Shown: piece by piece, positions 1 to 6,221 of the stretch
Layout of the letters: each line of letters starts with the position of its first letter
How positions within the stretch are numbered: position 1 is the first letter of the stretch
DNA from: Methanobacteriaceae archaeon
Lineage (GTDB): Archaea > Methanobacteriota > Methanobacteria > Methanobacteriales > Methanobacteriaceae
NCBI GenBank assembly: GCA_011620845.1
Contig: WOYJ01000118.1
Coordinates: forward strand, 1 to 12,594
Length of the DNA stretch: 12,594 nt
Direction: 5' to 3'
The notes under the pieces: model-generated
What the model was told of the DNA's origin: nothing
Database searches by the model: none
Seen by the model: only the letters and a program-made list of their open reading frames with translations
Translations under genes and position numbers: made by a program

Positions 1-4
1 GTCA

Positions 5-39
5 CAGACATTTGGGGGAAAGGGGGGCGTGAATGTCTG
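5..39. repeat. 8-bp inverted repeat with a G-rich loop
   Basis: CAGACATT (5-12) and AATGTCTG (32-39) are perfect reverse complements. The 19-base loop holds G5 (14-18) and G6 (22-27). It lies about 35 bases beyond the stop codon of the minus-strand peptidase gene, where the transcript would carry C-runs in the loop. It may be a terminator-like or protein-binding structure; no T-run is visible after it within the window. Confidence 0.5.
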
Positions 40-72
40 AAATGAGATTTATTATTTATAGAGATTATTTAT

Positions 73-933
73 TTAGCAGGATGCTATTACCGTTCCACTG
101 GATCCCACGTTGTTGAACATGGAATTAAATCCGTATGCCCTGTATGGAACATTAACCCATGCTCCATTCGTGTAATACTGAACAGATCTATGGTTGCTTG
201 CATATGCCGTAGGGTACTGGATGATTCTGGCTTTAACCTTCGCTGCTTTAAGTTGTTTGAACAGGTAATCGCTCATGGCCCAGCAGTCCCCTGCACCAAT
301 TTTTACTAGGGTGGCTGCGTCATGGGCTGCATGACTATAACCATATTTAGCTGCCTTTTTAAAAATTGCATCAATGGTTGCTGGACTGCCTTCTGATGCC
401 GGCTTCGTGGTGCTCCAGGGTTGCACTGATACTGTGTTGGGTAGTCGGTTGTTTGTTTTATAGAAGGCCACGATCTTTGAGTAGGTGTAGATGAGGTTGT
501 CGGGGTTCATTTTTCCCTTGGAGGTGGTTATGAAGTTGGGTAACCTTCCGTTGGTGTTTACAAAAGTGGTGATTTTACCGGCCAGTGCGATGTATTCACT
601 TTTAGATAGGGTACCTGTCTTTACGTTTTCGACTGGTTTGGGTGCTTTGGCAATGGTTTTTACTGTAACTGATTTTTTACTGTTCTTGTTGAGGTTGGTC
701 ACTGTTGAGGATAAGATGTAAAGGTACTGTGCAGATGTTACCTTTTTACTGCCCACCGTTACAGTGGTAGGAACTGTTTTTTTAGTTTCAACATAATTTT
801 TAACTGTATCTGAAGATTTAACAATAGAATTCGCATCAACAGTAGTAGTGTTAGCAGCAGAAACAGCGCTAATACTGAAAGCCATTACTATAGTAAATAG
901 CATCAGTACTGGAATAATAAACTTATAATTAAT
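73..933 (-). CDS. Secreted pseudomurein-binding transglutaminase-like cysteine peptidase (PeiW/PeiP-like endoisopeptidase)
   Basis: Probable cell-wall hydrolase that cuts isopeptide bonds in pseudomurein cross-links outside the cell. Numbered from the ATG at 903 (276 residues), the protein has a hydrophobic N-terminus ending SAVSA. Pseudomurein-binding repeats follow at about 30-160, including NTNGRLPNF and TNNRLPNTV. The C-terminal transglutaminase-like domain at about 175-276 has the nucleophile motif GDCWAMSDYLF (Cys207) and a histidine in SNHRSVQYY (His238). At the third triad position, after AWV, there is Asn251 where PeiW-type enzymes are expected to have Asp. The ATG at 903 has no Shine-Dalgarno site and would leave the signal peptide without a basic N-region. 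The frame stays open to an ATT at 931-933, seven bases after GGAGG (941-945), which restores a full signal peptide beginning (M)NYKFIIPVL. I therefore place the start there; no ATG, GTG or TTG lies further upstream before the stop. A signal peptide rather than a phage setting suggests a host autolysin. Family is well supported, catalytic activity is inferred. Confidence 0.85.
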   Translation of the reverse strand: MNYKFIIPVLMLFTIVMAFSISAVSAANTTTVDANSIVKSSDTVKNYVETKKTVPTTVTVGSKKVTSAQYLYILSSTVTNLNKNSKKSVTVKTIAKAPKPVENVKTGTLSKSEYIALAGKITTFVNTNGRLPNFITTSKGKMNPDNLIYTYSKIVAFYKTNNRLPNTVSVQPWSTTKPASEGSPATIDAIFKKAAKYGYSHAAHDAATLVKIGAGDCWAMSDYLFKQLKAAKVKARIIQYPTAYASNHRSVQYYTNGAWVNVPYRAYGFNSMFNNVGSSGTVIASC

Positions 934-950
934 TTTACCGCCTCCAATTC

Positions 951-969
951 CCTATATTCAATATATAGG
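951..969. repeat. 7-bp inverted repeat in the peptidase gene leader
   Basis: CCTATAT (951-957) and ATATAGG (963-969) are perfect reverse complements around a 5-base loop. On the minus strand the element lies between the predicted transcription start (about 985) and the Shine-Dalgarno site (941-945), so it is in the 5' leader. It could be a repressor site or a small RNA hairpin affecting translation. The stem is AT-rich and short. Confidence 0.45.
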
Positions 970-1355
970 AAAGTCTCTTGAACAATCCATATTCACATTT
1001 GAATAGTATATAAAGCTTTTGATTTTATTCTCGCAAAAAGACGTTTATAATGCTCTTTTTTTGATTTACGAATCACTGTGAGTTTTAATATTAAAAGATA
1101 TCTAGAGAACCCTTCTTCAATTACCGGTTCAGCTAACCAAGATATTTTTAATGTTGTTTATCAAAAAGAACTGCATTAAATGGTTTTCTAAAGTATATAT
1201 GGACCGCCCAATCAGCAAATAACCATAATAATCGTTTAATCCGAAAAATAAGAAAAAATTAAAGGGAAGTATATTAATTATAATGCTATTTATCTTTTAT
1301 ATCTATAACAAGAGAGTTTTAAACAATTTAACTGATCTGTAACATAGGATGGCTA
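970..1355. other. AT-rich non-coding interval, nothing recognised apart from promoters
   Basis: This is the bulk of a gap of almost 500 bases between the divergently transcribed peptidase and taw1 genes. Stops are frequent in all frames. I see no tRNA fold, no clear C/D-box RNA motifs and no convincing decayed gene. One mildly GC-richer patch at about 1110-1140 has no recognised function. The minus-strand promoter (1007-1020) lies inside and the taw1 promoter borders it on the right. Confidence 0.5.
1007..1020 (-). promoter_or_regulatory. Predicted BRE/TATA promoter of the peptidase gene
   Basis: Read on the minus strand the bases are AAAAGC followed by TTTATATA (1014-1007), a good archaeal BRE plus TATA box. 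A start about 25 bases downstream, near 985, would give a leader of roughly 50 bases before the ATT at 933. This spacing agrees with the upstream start choice. Confidence 0.5.
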
Positions 1356-1365
1356 TTTATATATA
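1356..1365 (+). promoter_or_regulatory. Predicted TATA box of taw1
   Basis: TTTATATATA in an otherwise mixed stretch, about 70 bases before the start codon. It predicts a transcript start near 1387 and a leader of about 40 bases, which contains the Shine-Dalgarno site AAGGAG at 1417-1422. Confidence 0.45.
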
Positions 1366-1427
1366 TGTAAATTAATTTAGTACAGATAAATCCTAACCAT
1401 TAATTAAACAAGTTTTAAGGAGTTTAA

Positions 1428-2342
1428 ATGCCACTGACCATTCACGATTTCAGAGACCTGGAAAAAAAGGGATACCGGTTCGTGGGTTCGAAAAACCACG
1501 CAGCAGCAAAGATATGCCACTGGACCAAGAAGAGTATAGTAAGTGAAGGAGTATGCTACAAAGAGAAGTTTTATGGGATAAAAAGCCACCGCTGTTTGCA
1601 GATGTCCCCCAGCATCTCCTTCTGTCATCATAAATGCCTCTTCTGCTGGAGGGACATATCCATAACCGAGACAGAATGGAACGAGGAATACGACGAACCA
1701 GCAGATATCATCGACGGTTGCATAGAAGCCCAGAGGAATCTCCTATGCGGTTTCTTCGGAAACCCCCAGTCAGATCCCAAGAAGCTCACAGAGTGCAAGG
1801 AACCCAACAACGCGGCCATCTCCCTGGCAGGGGAGCCCATGCTTTACCCACTGATAGATGACCTGCTGGCTGAATTTAAAAGGCGAAATTTCACCACGTT
1901 CTTAGTGAGTAATGGGCTTTCACCCTCACGTCTCGAAAACTTAGAGGTAGAGCCCACCCAGCTGTACATCTCACTCGACGCGCCCACACAGGAAATATAT
2001 AGAGGACTCTGCGACCCCCAGGTAGAAAATGGTTGGGAGAAGCTAAATAAATCCCTGGACATGTTATCCAGCTTCAATTCCCGGACTGTGATCCGTATGA
2101 CCTGTGTGAAAGATTACAACATGAGCCATCCCGATGAATACGCCCGTTTAATAGAAAGGAGCAACCCTGAGTTCGTGGAGATCAAGGCATACATGTACGT
2201 GGGAAACTCCAGGAAAAGGCTGCAATTTGATAACATGCCCCGTAACCAAGATATTTATGATTTCGCGAGTTCCATAGCAGAACTATGCGGCCGGGAAATA
2301 GTGAATGAGTCCCGGGAAAGCAGGGTTGTTCTGCTGGAATAG
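1428..2342 (+). CDS. taw1: tRNA 4-demethylwyosine synthase (Taw1/TYW1, radical SAM)
   Basis: Cytosolic radical-SAM enzyme that condenses N1-methylguanosine-37 of tRNA-Phe with two carbons from pyruvate to form 4-demethylwyosine, the tricyclic core of wyosine bases. The 304-residue protein has the radical-SAM motif as CHHKCLFC (Cys66, Cys70, Cys73). Ahead of it Cys30, Cys43 and Cys56, spaced 13 and 13, match the three ligands of the second [4Fe-4S] cluster known in archaeal TYW1. Lys45, two residues after Cys43, corresponds to the lysine proposed to form a Schiff base with pyruvate. SLAGEPMLYP (about 131-140) is the typical GEP-type SAM-binding motif. The eukaryotic flavodoxin domain is absent, as expected in archaea, and length is normal. 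The ATG at 1428 has AAGGAG five bases upstream. It appears monocistronic. Confidence 0.96.
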   Translation: MPLTIHDFRDLEKKGYRFVGSKNHAAAKICHWTKKSIVSEGVCYKEKFYGIKSHRCLQMSPSISFCHHKCLFCWRDISITETEWNEEYDEPADIIDGCIEAQRNLLCGFFGNPQSDPKKLTECKEPNNAAISLAGEPMLYPLIDDLLAEFKRRNFTTFLVSNGLSPSRLENLEVEPTQLYISLDAPTQEIYRGLCDPQVENGWEKLNKSLDMLSSFNSRTVIRMTCVKDYNMSHPDEYARLIERSNPEFVEIKAYMYVGNSRKRLQFDNMPRNQDIYDFASSIAELCGREIVNESRESRVVLLE

Positions 2343-2351
2343 AGAAAGAGA

Positions 2352-2371
2352 TTTGATTTTTTTAGGTTTTT
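2352..2371 (+). terminator. T-run terminator after taw1
   Basis: Two T-runs, T7 at 2357-2363 and T5 at 2367-2371, follow the taw1 stop by about 15 bases. Archaeal RNA polymerase commonly ends at such oligo-T stretches without a strong hairpin. Confidence 0.4.
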
Positions 2372-2482
2372 ATTGGTTATATCGCATTTTTTAAAGTGGA
2401 ATAATTTTCTTAAGTAGGGAATAATTTTTCATCCAGAGTATTACAATACTTCTTTCTTGCAAAGTAATATCCCTTATAGAAG

Positions 2483-2491
2483 ATTATATAT
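2483..2491 (+). promoter_or_regulatory. Predicted TATA box of the DUF1002 gene
   Basis: ATTATATAT lies about 135 bases before the start codon and is the only convincing TATA element in this gap. It implies a leader of about 105-110 bases, most of it A-rich (2528-2605), before the Shine-Dalgarno site AGGTGA at 2611-2616. Confidence 0.4.
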
Positions 2492-2527
2492 ACTTTATTC
2501 TCCAAGAATACAAATAAAATCAAATAT

Positions 2528-2605
2528 TTTAAAAAATAGAAAATAGACATTAAAAAAAGGAATAGAAAGAGAAAATAAAAAGAAAAAAAATAATAGAAAA
2601 AGAAA
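2528..2605 (+). other. A-rich, pyrimidine-poor leader tract
   Basis: About 78 bases composed almost wholly of A with scattered G, a single C (2548) and isolated T. It lies just upstream of the DUF1002 gene and probably in its transcript. It may be an unstructured translation-enhancing leader, a chromatin-excluding A-tract, or simply low-complexity DNA. Confidence 0.5.
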
Positions 2606-2621
2606 TTTTTAGGTGATGGAT

Positions 2622-3485
2622 ATGAAAAGAGTTTTGATAGGAATTCTAGTCGTATTAATGGCTTTAACTCCAATATATTCTGCTTCCGGGTTAGTAATAA
2701 CCCTGGGAGAAGGAACCAATGCTAACTCAGCATATAAAAATACTGTGATGGATTATTTTAAATCAAACACTGATAAAGACCTGGATAACTCCACTGTAAG
2801 TGTTATCACTGCCGCAGAGGTAAATTCAATATCCCAAAATATCAGTGGAGCCACCTACTCGTCCAATCAGATACTATCCTGTGCATTGGTCGATCTAAGC
2901 TACAGCCAGGGTATAAAAATTGTGGTGGATAAAAGTAAGATAAACCTGGTCACCCCTAAGATGTATGAAAACGCCCTCAGATCAACTGGTATAACCAACG
3001 GATACGTGGTTGTAACTTCACCAGTATCAGCAACCGGTGAATCTGCTCTAGCAGGCGTGCTAAAATCCTATGAAACCGCAGTCGGTACAGAAATACCAGA
3101 GGAAGCTAAACAGGCAGCTACCCAGGAGATCTACACCCAGAGTAACATAGCCAATGAAACCAACCACACCCCTGACGAGATAGCCAACCTCTTTGAAAAG
3201 GTGCAAACTGAGGTGCAGAACCAGAACATAACCAATGTAAACGATATCAAGGTCATCGTGATAAACGTGGCCAACCAGATGAACATCAACCTCACAGACC
3301 AGCAAGCAGAGCAAATAGCCAGCTCACTCTCCAATGCCCAACAAGCACAGGGAAGCCTGGATCAGTTCAAAAGCAGCCTGCAAAATGCTACCCAGCAAGC
3401 CAGTGAGTCTCAAGGTTTCCTTAACCAGATCTGGAATTATCTGGATAGTTTATGGACACAACTGCAGGGTTTAGTGGGGCAATAA
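2622..3485 (+). CDS. Secreted DUF1002 family protein
   Basis: Extracellular or surface protein of unknown function. I recognise DUF1002 from the order of conserved stretches: SCALVDLSY (87-95), an IKIVVDKSKINLVTP segment (98-112), MYENALRSTGI (114-124) and SPVSATGESALAGVL (133-147). The 287 residues begin with a classical signal peptide: MKR, a hydrophobic core, and a likely cleavage near IYSASG (18-23). The C-terminal half (about 180-287) is Gln/Asn-rich, probably helical, and has several N-x-S/T sequons (for example NETN, NITN, NLTD). Starts are possible at GTG 2613, ATG 2616 or ATG 2622. I choose 2622 because AGGTGA (2611-2616) sits five bases upstream and this gives the best signal peptide. 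The gene stands alone, followed by a hairpin terminator and convergent with sucC. DUF1002 is best known from Gram-positive bacteria, so ancient transfer is possible, but codon use does not look foreign. Confidence 0.85.
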   Translation: MKRVLIGILVVLMALTPIYSASGLVITLGEGTNANSAYKNTVMDYFKSNTDKDLDNSTVSVITAAEVNSISQNISGATYSSNQILSCALVDLSYSQGIKIVVDKSKINLVTPKMYENALRSTGITNGYVVVTSPVSATGESALAGVLKSYETAVGTEIPEEAKQAATQEIYTQSNIANETNHTPDEIANLFEKVQTEVQNQNITNVNDIKVIVINVANQMNINLTDQQAEQIASSLSNAQQAQGSLDQFKSSLQNATQQASESQGFLNQIWNYLDSLWTQLQGLVGQ

Positions 3486-3500
3486 AATAAAACTGATGTT

Positions 3501-3537
3501 GGAAACCTATGGGTTTCCTATTTCTCTTTTATTTCTT
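3501..3537 (+). terminator. Hairpin plus T-rich terminator of the DUF1002 gene
   Basis: GGAAACC (3501-3507) and GGTTTCC (3512-3518) form a perfect 7-bp stem with loop TATG. A T-rich tail runs to about 3537. It starts 15 bases after the stop codon and would insulate this gene from the convergent sucC operon. Confidence 0.6.
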
Positions 3538-3548
3538 TAAGATTAAAT

Positions 3549-3556
3549 AAAAAAAA
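3549..3556 (-). terminator. Oligo-T terminator of the kor-sucC operon
   Basis: On the minus strand a T8 run begins about 20 bases after the sucC stop codon, with further T-rich sequence beyond. This is a typical archaeal terminator, placed back to back with the hairpin serving the plus strand. Confidence 0.45.
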
Positions 3557-3576
3557 TCCTATTTTTCCAGTTATTT

Positions 3577-4683
3577 CTAACTTAAATTCTCAGTAATCTC
3601 CACTGCCTTCTCTGCCGCGGCTTCCATGGAAGTTTCGAAGGATACACCAGCTTCAGTGAGAATACGCTGCCCTTCTTCTTCATTGGTCCCGGTAAGCCGG
3701 ATAACTAACGGTACTTCACGTTCAGATTCTTTAAGTACCTTAACCACTCCATTCGCCACATCATCGGCCCGGGTTATACCCCCTAAGACGTTGAGGAAAA
3801 CCACCTTTACCTGTCGGTTGGATATGACCAGGTTAAGTGCACGGGCTATGTTCTCTTGGGATGCTCCCCCACCTATGTCTAAAAATGTGGCGGGCTTTCC
3901 ACCGTATAGTTTAAGCATATCCATCCCGCTCAAGGTGAGTCCTGCTCCATTTCCAATTACAGCAATGTCTCCCTCGAGTTTCACATAGGCAAATTCATCC
4001 TTCTTCTCAGTTGCCAGGCCGACCAGGTCTCTCTGTCTGTAAAGTGCGTCGTCGTCTATTTCGAATTTACCATCGGCGGCGATAACCCCCTCTGGTGTAA
4101 CTACCAGGGGATTTATCTCTGCTATGGTAGCATCATATTTCCTGAAGACCGTGAATAATTTCCAGATGAAACCGCCCACCTTGGATATTAAAGGGTTGGG
4201 GACGCCCATTTTAATGGTTATCTCCCGGGCCTGGTAGGGTAGGAACTCTTCCAAGGGATTCACATGATATTTTATCAGTTTTTCAGGGGTTTCCCTGGCG
4301 ACCTGCTCGATGTCCATACCGCCCTGGGTGCTGGCCATTATCAGGGGCTTTTTAGCTGAGCGATCCAGGACCACACTTACATAGAATTCGGATTCTATGT
4401 TGAGTTTCTCCTCTAATAGTATACTATCAACTTGCTCTCCCTTTATCTCCAGTTTTAATAGATCTTGTACTAGTTCTTTCGCCTGGGATGAGTTGTCTGC
4501 GAATTTTATCCCGCCTGCTTTTCCTCTTCCACCTACTAAAACCTGGGATTTAAGGGCTAAAGGTATGTTCATTTCTGCGGCTATTTTTTCTGCTTCTTCA
4601 GCTGTCTTTGCAAGCCTGCTTTTAGGTACAGGTATGCCATTCTTTCTAAACAGATCCTTTGCCTGGTATTCAAATAGTTTCAT
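3577..4683 (-). CDS. sucC: Succinate--CoA ligase (ADP-forming) beta subunit
   Basis: ATP-grasp subunit of succinyl-CoA synthetase. In methanogens it makes succinyl-CoA from succinate, CoA and ATP in the reductive TCA branch. The 368 residues show the nucleotide-binding loop VLVGGRGKAGGI (48-59), the Mg-binding segment EINPLVV (189-195) with a later Asp in AADGKFEID (202-210), and the C-terminal CoA-ligase domain with GNGAGL (244-249), DIGGGASQENI (269-279) and GGITRADDV (301-309). Length is close to bacterial SucC. It is the last gene of the operon, 50 bases after korC, with GGGAG about ten bases before the ATG. No sucD alpha subunit lies in the window. The partner must be encoded elsewhere, as I recall for Methanothermobacter. 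Its product is the direct substrate of the oxidoreductase encoded upstream. Confidence 0.96.
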   Translation of the reverse strand: MKLFEYQAKDLFRKNGIPVPKSRLAKTAEEAEKIAAEMNIPLALKSQVLVGGRGKAGGIKFADNSSQAKELVQDLLKLEIKGEQVDSILLEEKLNIESEFYVSVVLDRSAKKPLIMASTQGGMDIEQVARETPEKLIKYHVNPLEEFLPYQAREITIKMGVPNPLISKVGGFIWKLFTVFRKYDATIAEINPLVVTPEGVIAADGKFEIDDDALYRQRDLVGLATEKKDEFAYVKLEGDIAVIGNGAGLTLSGMDMLKLYGGKPATFLDIGGGASQENIARALNLVISNRQVKVVFLNVLGGITRADDVANGVVKVLKESEREVPLVIRLTGTNEEEGQRILTEAGVSFETSMEAAAEKAVEITENLS

Positions 4684-4733
4684 GTCTTATGTCTCCCTTG
4701 ATGCCTCTTCATGTCGAGCCTTTTACGCCTATT

Positions 4734-5282
4734 TCACCCTGCCAGTTCCGCTCCGGCCTCAAAGGCCTCCAGGTTTTTCTTTTCAGTTCCGGGGGGCACG
4801 CTTTCTGCCACCGCCTGACGGGCTGCTTCTTCAGATATGACCTTGGTCATTCTGGTGATGGCTCCAATCATCACTATATTGGCTACTATCTTCAGCCCTA
4901 TTTTTTCCACGGCCGTCCTGGTCACCGGGGCTTTGTAAAGCTTTATGTCATGTTCCTCCACGATGGGGAGCAACTCTTCCTCTTTTATCATATCTGGATC
5001 GATGATTAAGATACCTCCATCCTTTAAATCATGCAGATATGCGTCTAAACCTGCTTGTGAGAGGGCTACGAATATATCCGGTTTCTGTACCTTGGGATAG
5101 TCTATCTTCTCATCACTGATAACCACTTCTGTTTTAGAAGCTCCTCCCCTGGCTTCCGGGCCGTAAGATTGTGTTTGTACGGCATTTAAATTATCGTGAA
5201 GTGCTGCTGCCTTTCCAATAACTATTCCTGCCAGTATGATTCCCTGGCCGCCGAACCCGGCAATTCTTATATCTTTACGCAA
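4734..5282 (-). CDS. korC: 2-oxoglutarate:ferredoxin oxidoreductase gamma subunit
   Basis: Gamma subunit of the four-subunit KorABCD enzyme, which reductively carboxylates succinyl-CoA to 2-oxoglutarate using reduced ferredoxin. The 182-residue protein is a complete single gamma domain: the glycine-rich GFGGQGIILAG (9-19), the family signature SYGPEARGGASKTEV (39-53), and VANIVMIGA near residue 133. The start codon is TTG (5282-5280), three bases after the korB stop. Its Shine-Dalgarno site GGAGG lies inside the last codons of korB (Gln-Glu-Asp) with a spacing of eight bases, so translation is probably coupled to korB. Close relatives serve pyruvate or branched-chain oxoacid enzymes. The Kor assignment rests on the sucC neighbour and the separate korD-A-B-C order. 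Confidence 0.94.
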   Translation of the reverse strand: MRKDIRIAGFGGQGIILAGIVIGKAAALHDNLNAVQTQSYGPEARGGASKTEVVISDEKIDYPKVQKPDIFVALSQAGLDAYLHDLKDGGILIIDPDMIKEEELLPIVEEHDIKLYKAPVTRTAVEKIGLKIVANIVMIGAITRMTKVISEEAARQAVAESVPPGTEKKNLEAFEAGAELAG

Positions 5283-5285
5283 TTT

Positions 5286-6149
5286 TCAGTCCTCCTGGTA
5301 GGCTGATCTTATGGCGGTGGGTTTTCCAGTCACGCACTGCTCTTCCAACAGTTTGCACAGTTTTTCGGCGAATTCTGGTTCTGGTTTCTTCTGGAACTCT
5401 CCTACTATGATTTTTCCCTGGAGCTCTTCCTCTTCCATCTTATCCGCCCTTCTTTTGTTGATGCTGGACTCCTTCATCCAGTTAAGCATATCTATGGGGC
5501 TTCTCAACTTGTTTTTACGCCCGTAGTAGGTGGGGCACTGGGAGATGACCTCGATGAATGAGAATCCCTTATTTTGTAACCCATATTTGATGGCCTTGGA
5601 AAGTTGTACTGGATGGGCTGTGGTCCACCGGGCCACGTAGGTCCCTCCGGCTGCAGTTACCAAATCAGCCAGGCTAAATGGCCTTTCTAATGCCCCGTAA
5701 GGTGCGGTGGTTCCGTAACTTCCCTTGGGTGAGGTGGGGCTGATCTGGCCACCGGTCATACCGTAGATGCTGTTATTGATACATATCACCGTGATGTCGA
5801 TATTTCTCCGGGCTCCGTGTATGAGGTGGTTTCCACCTATAGCCGCTGCATCACCATCACCACTGAATACCGCCACGTCATGCTCTGGATTTGCCAGTTT
5901 AATCCCGGTGGCAAAGCTTATGGGCCTGCCGTGGGTAGTGTGCAGTGAATCACAGGCTACATATCCGGGTATACGGCTGGAGCATCCTATACCCGATACC
6001 AGTATCAGGTTATCGAAGTCAACTTCCGCCATCTCCATGCCGTTGAAGAATGTGTTCATGACTATTCCGTTTCCACATCCCGCGCAGAAGATGGTGGGAA
6101 GTCTGTCTCTGCGTAGGTATTTCATGAAAGGACTTTCCCCTTTAACCAT
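5286..6149 (-). CDS. korB: 2-oxoglutarate:ferredoxin oxidoreductase beta subunit (TPP-binding)
   Basis: Thiamine-diphosphate-binding beta subunit of KorABCD. The 287-residue protein has the cluster motif FCAGCGNG (Cys22, Cys25), with Cys56 in GIGCSSR and Cys205 in SQCPTYYG completing the usual four cysteines for one [4Fe-4S] cluster. The TPP/Mg motif runs from SGDGDAAAIGG (96-106) to INNSIYGMTGGQ (124-135), the GDG...NN pattern of the family. The ATG at 6149 has an AGGAG about ten bases upstream. A second in-frame ATG at 6125 would remove eight residues but has a weaker site. It follows korA after a 72-base AT-rich gap that might hold an internal promoter, and it ends three bases before korC. 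The 2-oxoacid specificity is inferred from operon context. Confidence 0.95.
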   Translation of the reverse strand: MVKGESPFMKYLRRDRLPTIFCAGCGNGIVMNTFFNGMEMAEVDFDNLILVSGIGCSSRIPGYVACDSLHTTHGRPISFATGIKLANPEHDVAVFSGDGDAAAIGGNHLIHGARRNIDITVICINNSIYGMTGGQISPTSPKGSYGTTAPYGALERPFSLADLVTAAGGTYVARWTTAHPVQLSKAIKYGLQNKGFSFIEVISQCPTYYGRKNKLRSPIDMLNWMKESSINKRRADKMEEEELQGKIIVGEFQKKPEPEFAEKLCKLLEEQCVTGKPTAIRSAYQED

Positions 6150-6181
6150 TTTTATTTCTCTCCTCTACTTTTTATGAATTT

Positions 6182-6215
6182 TTTTAATCTTACAAAATCC
6201 CTAATTTTAATCTTA
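6182..6215. repeat. 11-bp direct repeat in the korA-korB gap
   Basis: TTTTAATCTTA occurs at 6182-6192 and again at 6205-6215, one copy every 23 bases, in the only sizeable gap of the operon. It may be a remnant of duplication or a weak regulatory site. AT-rich composition makes chance possible. Confidence 0.3.
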
Positions 6216-6221
6216 TAAAAC

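Noticed and set aside
73..933. Prophage origin because the best-known relatives (PeiW, PeiP) are phage lysins
   Set aside because: The protein has a signal peptide, no phage genes are nearby, and host-encoded homologues are common in this order.
934..1427. Hidden tRNA, C/D-box RNA or CRISPR repeats in the long gap
   Set aside because: I found no cloverleaf, no paired C and D boxes, and no regularly spaced repeats.
2410..2673. Minus-strand open frame of 87 codons rich in Phe, Tyr and Leu
   Set aside because: It arises from the A-rich leader read in reverse and overlaps the signal peptide of the DUF1002 gene; the composition is low complexity with no ribosome site.
4397..5009. Plus-strand open frames opposite sucC and korC
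   Set aside because: They are antisense shadows of well-conserved genes and show no family features.
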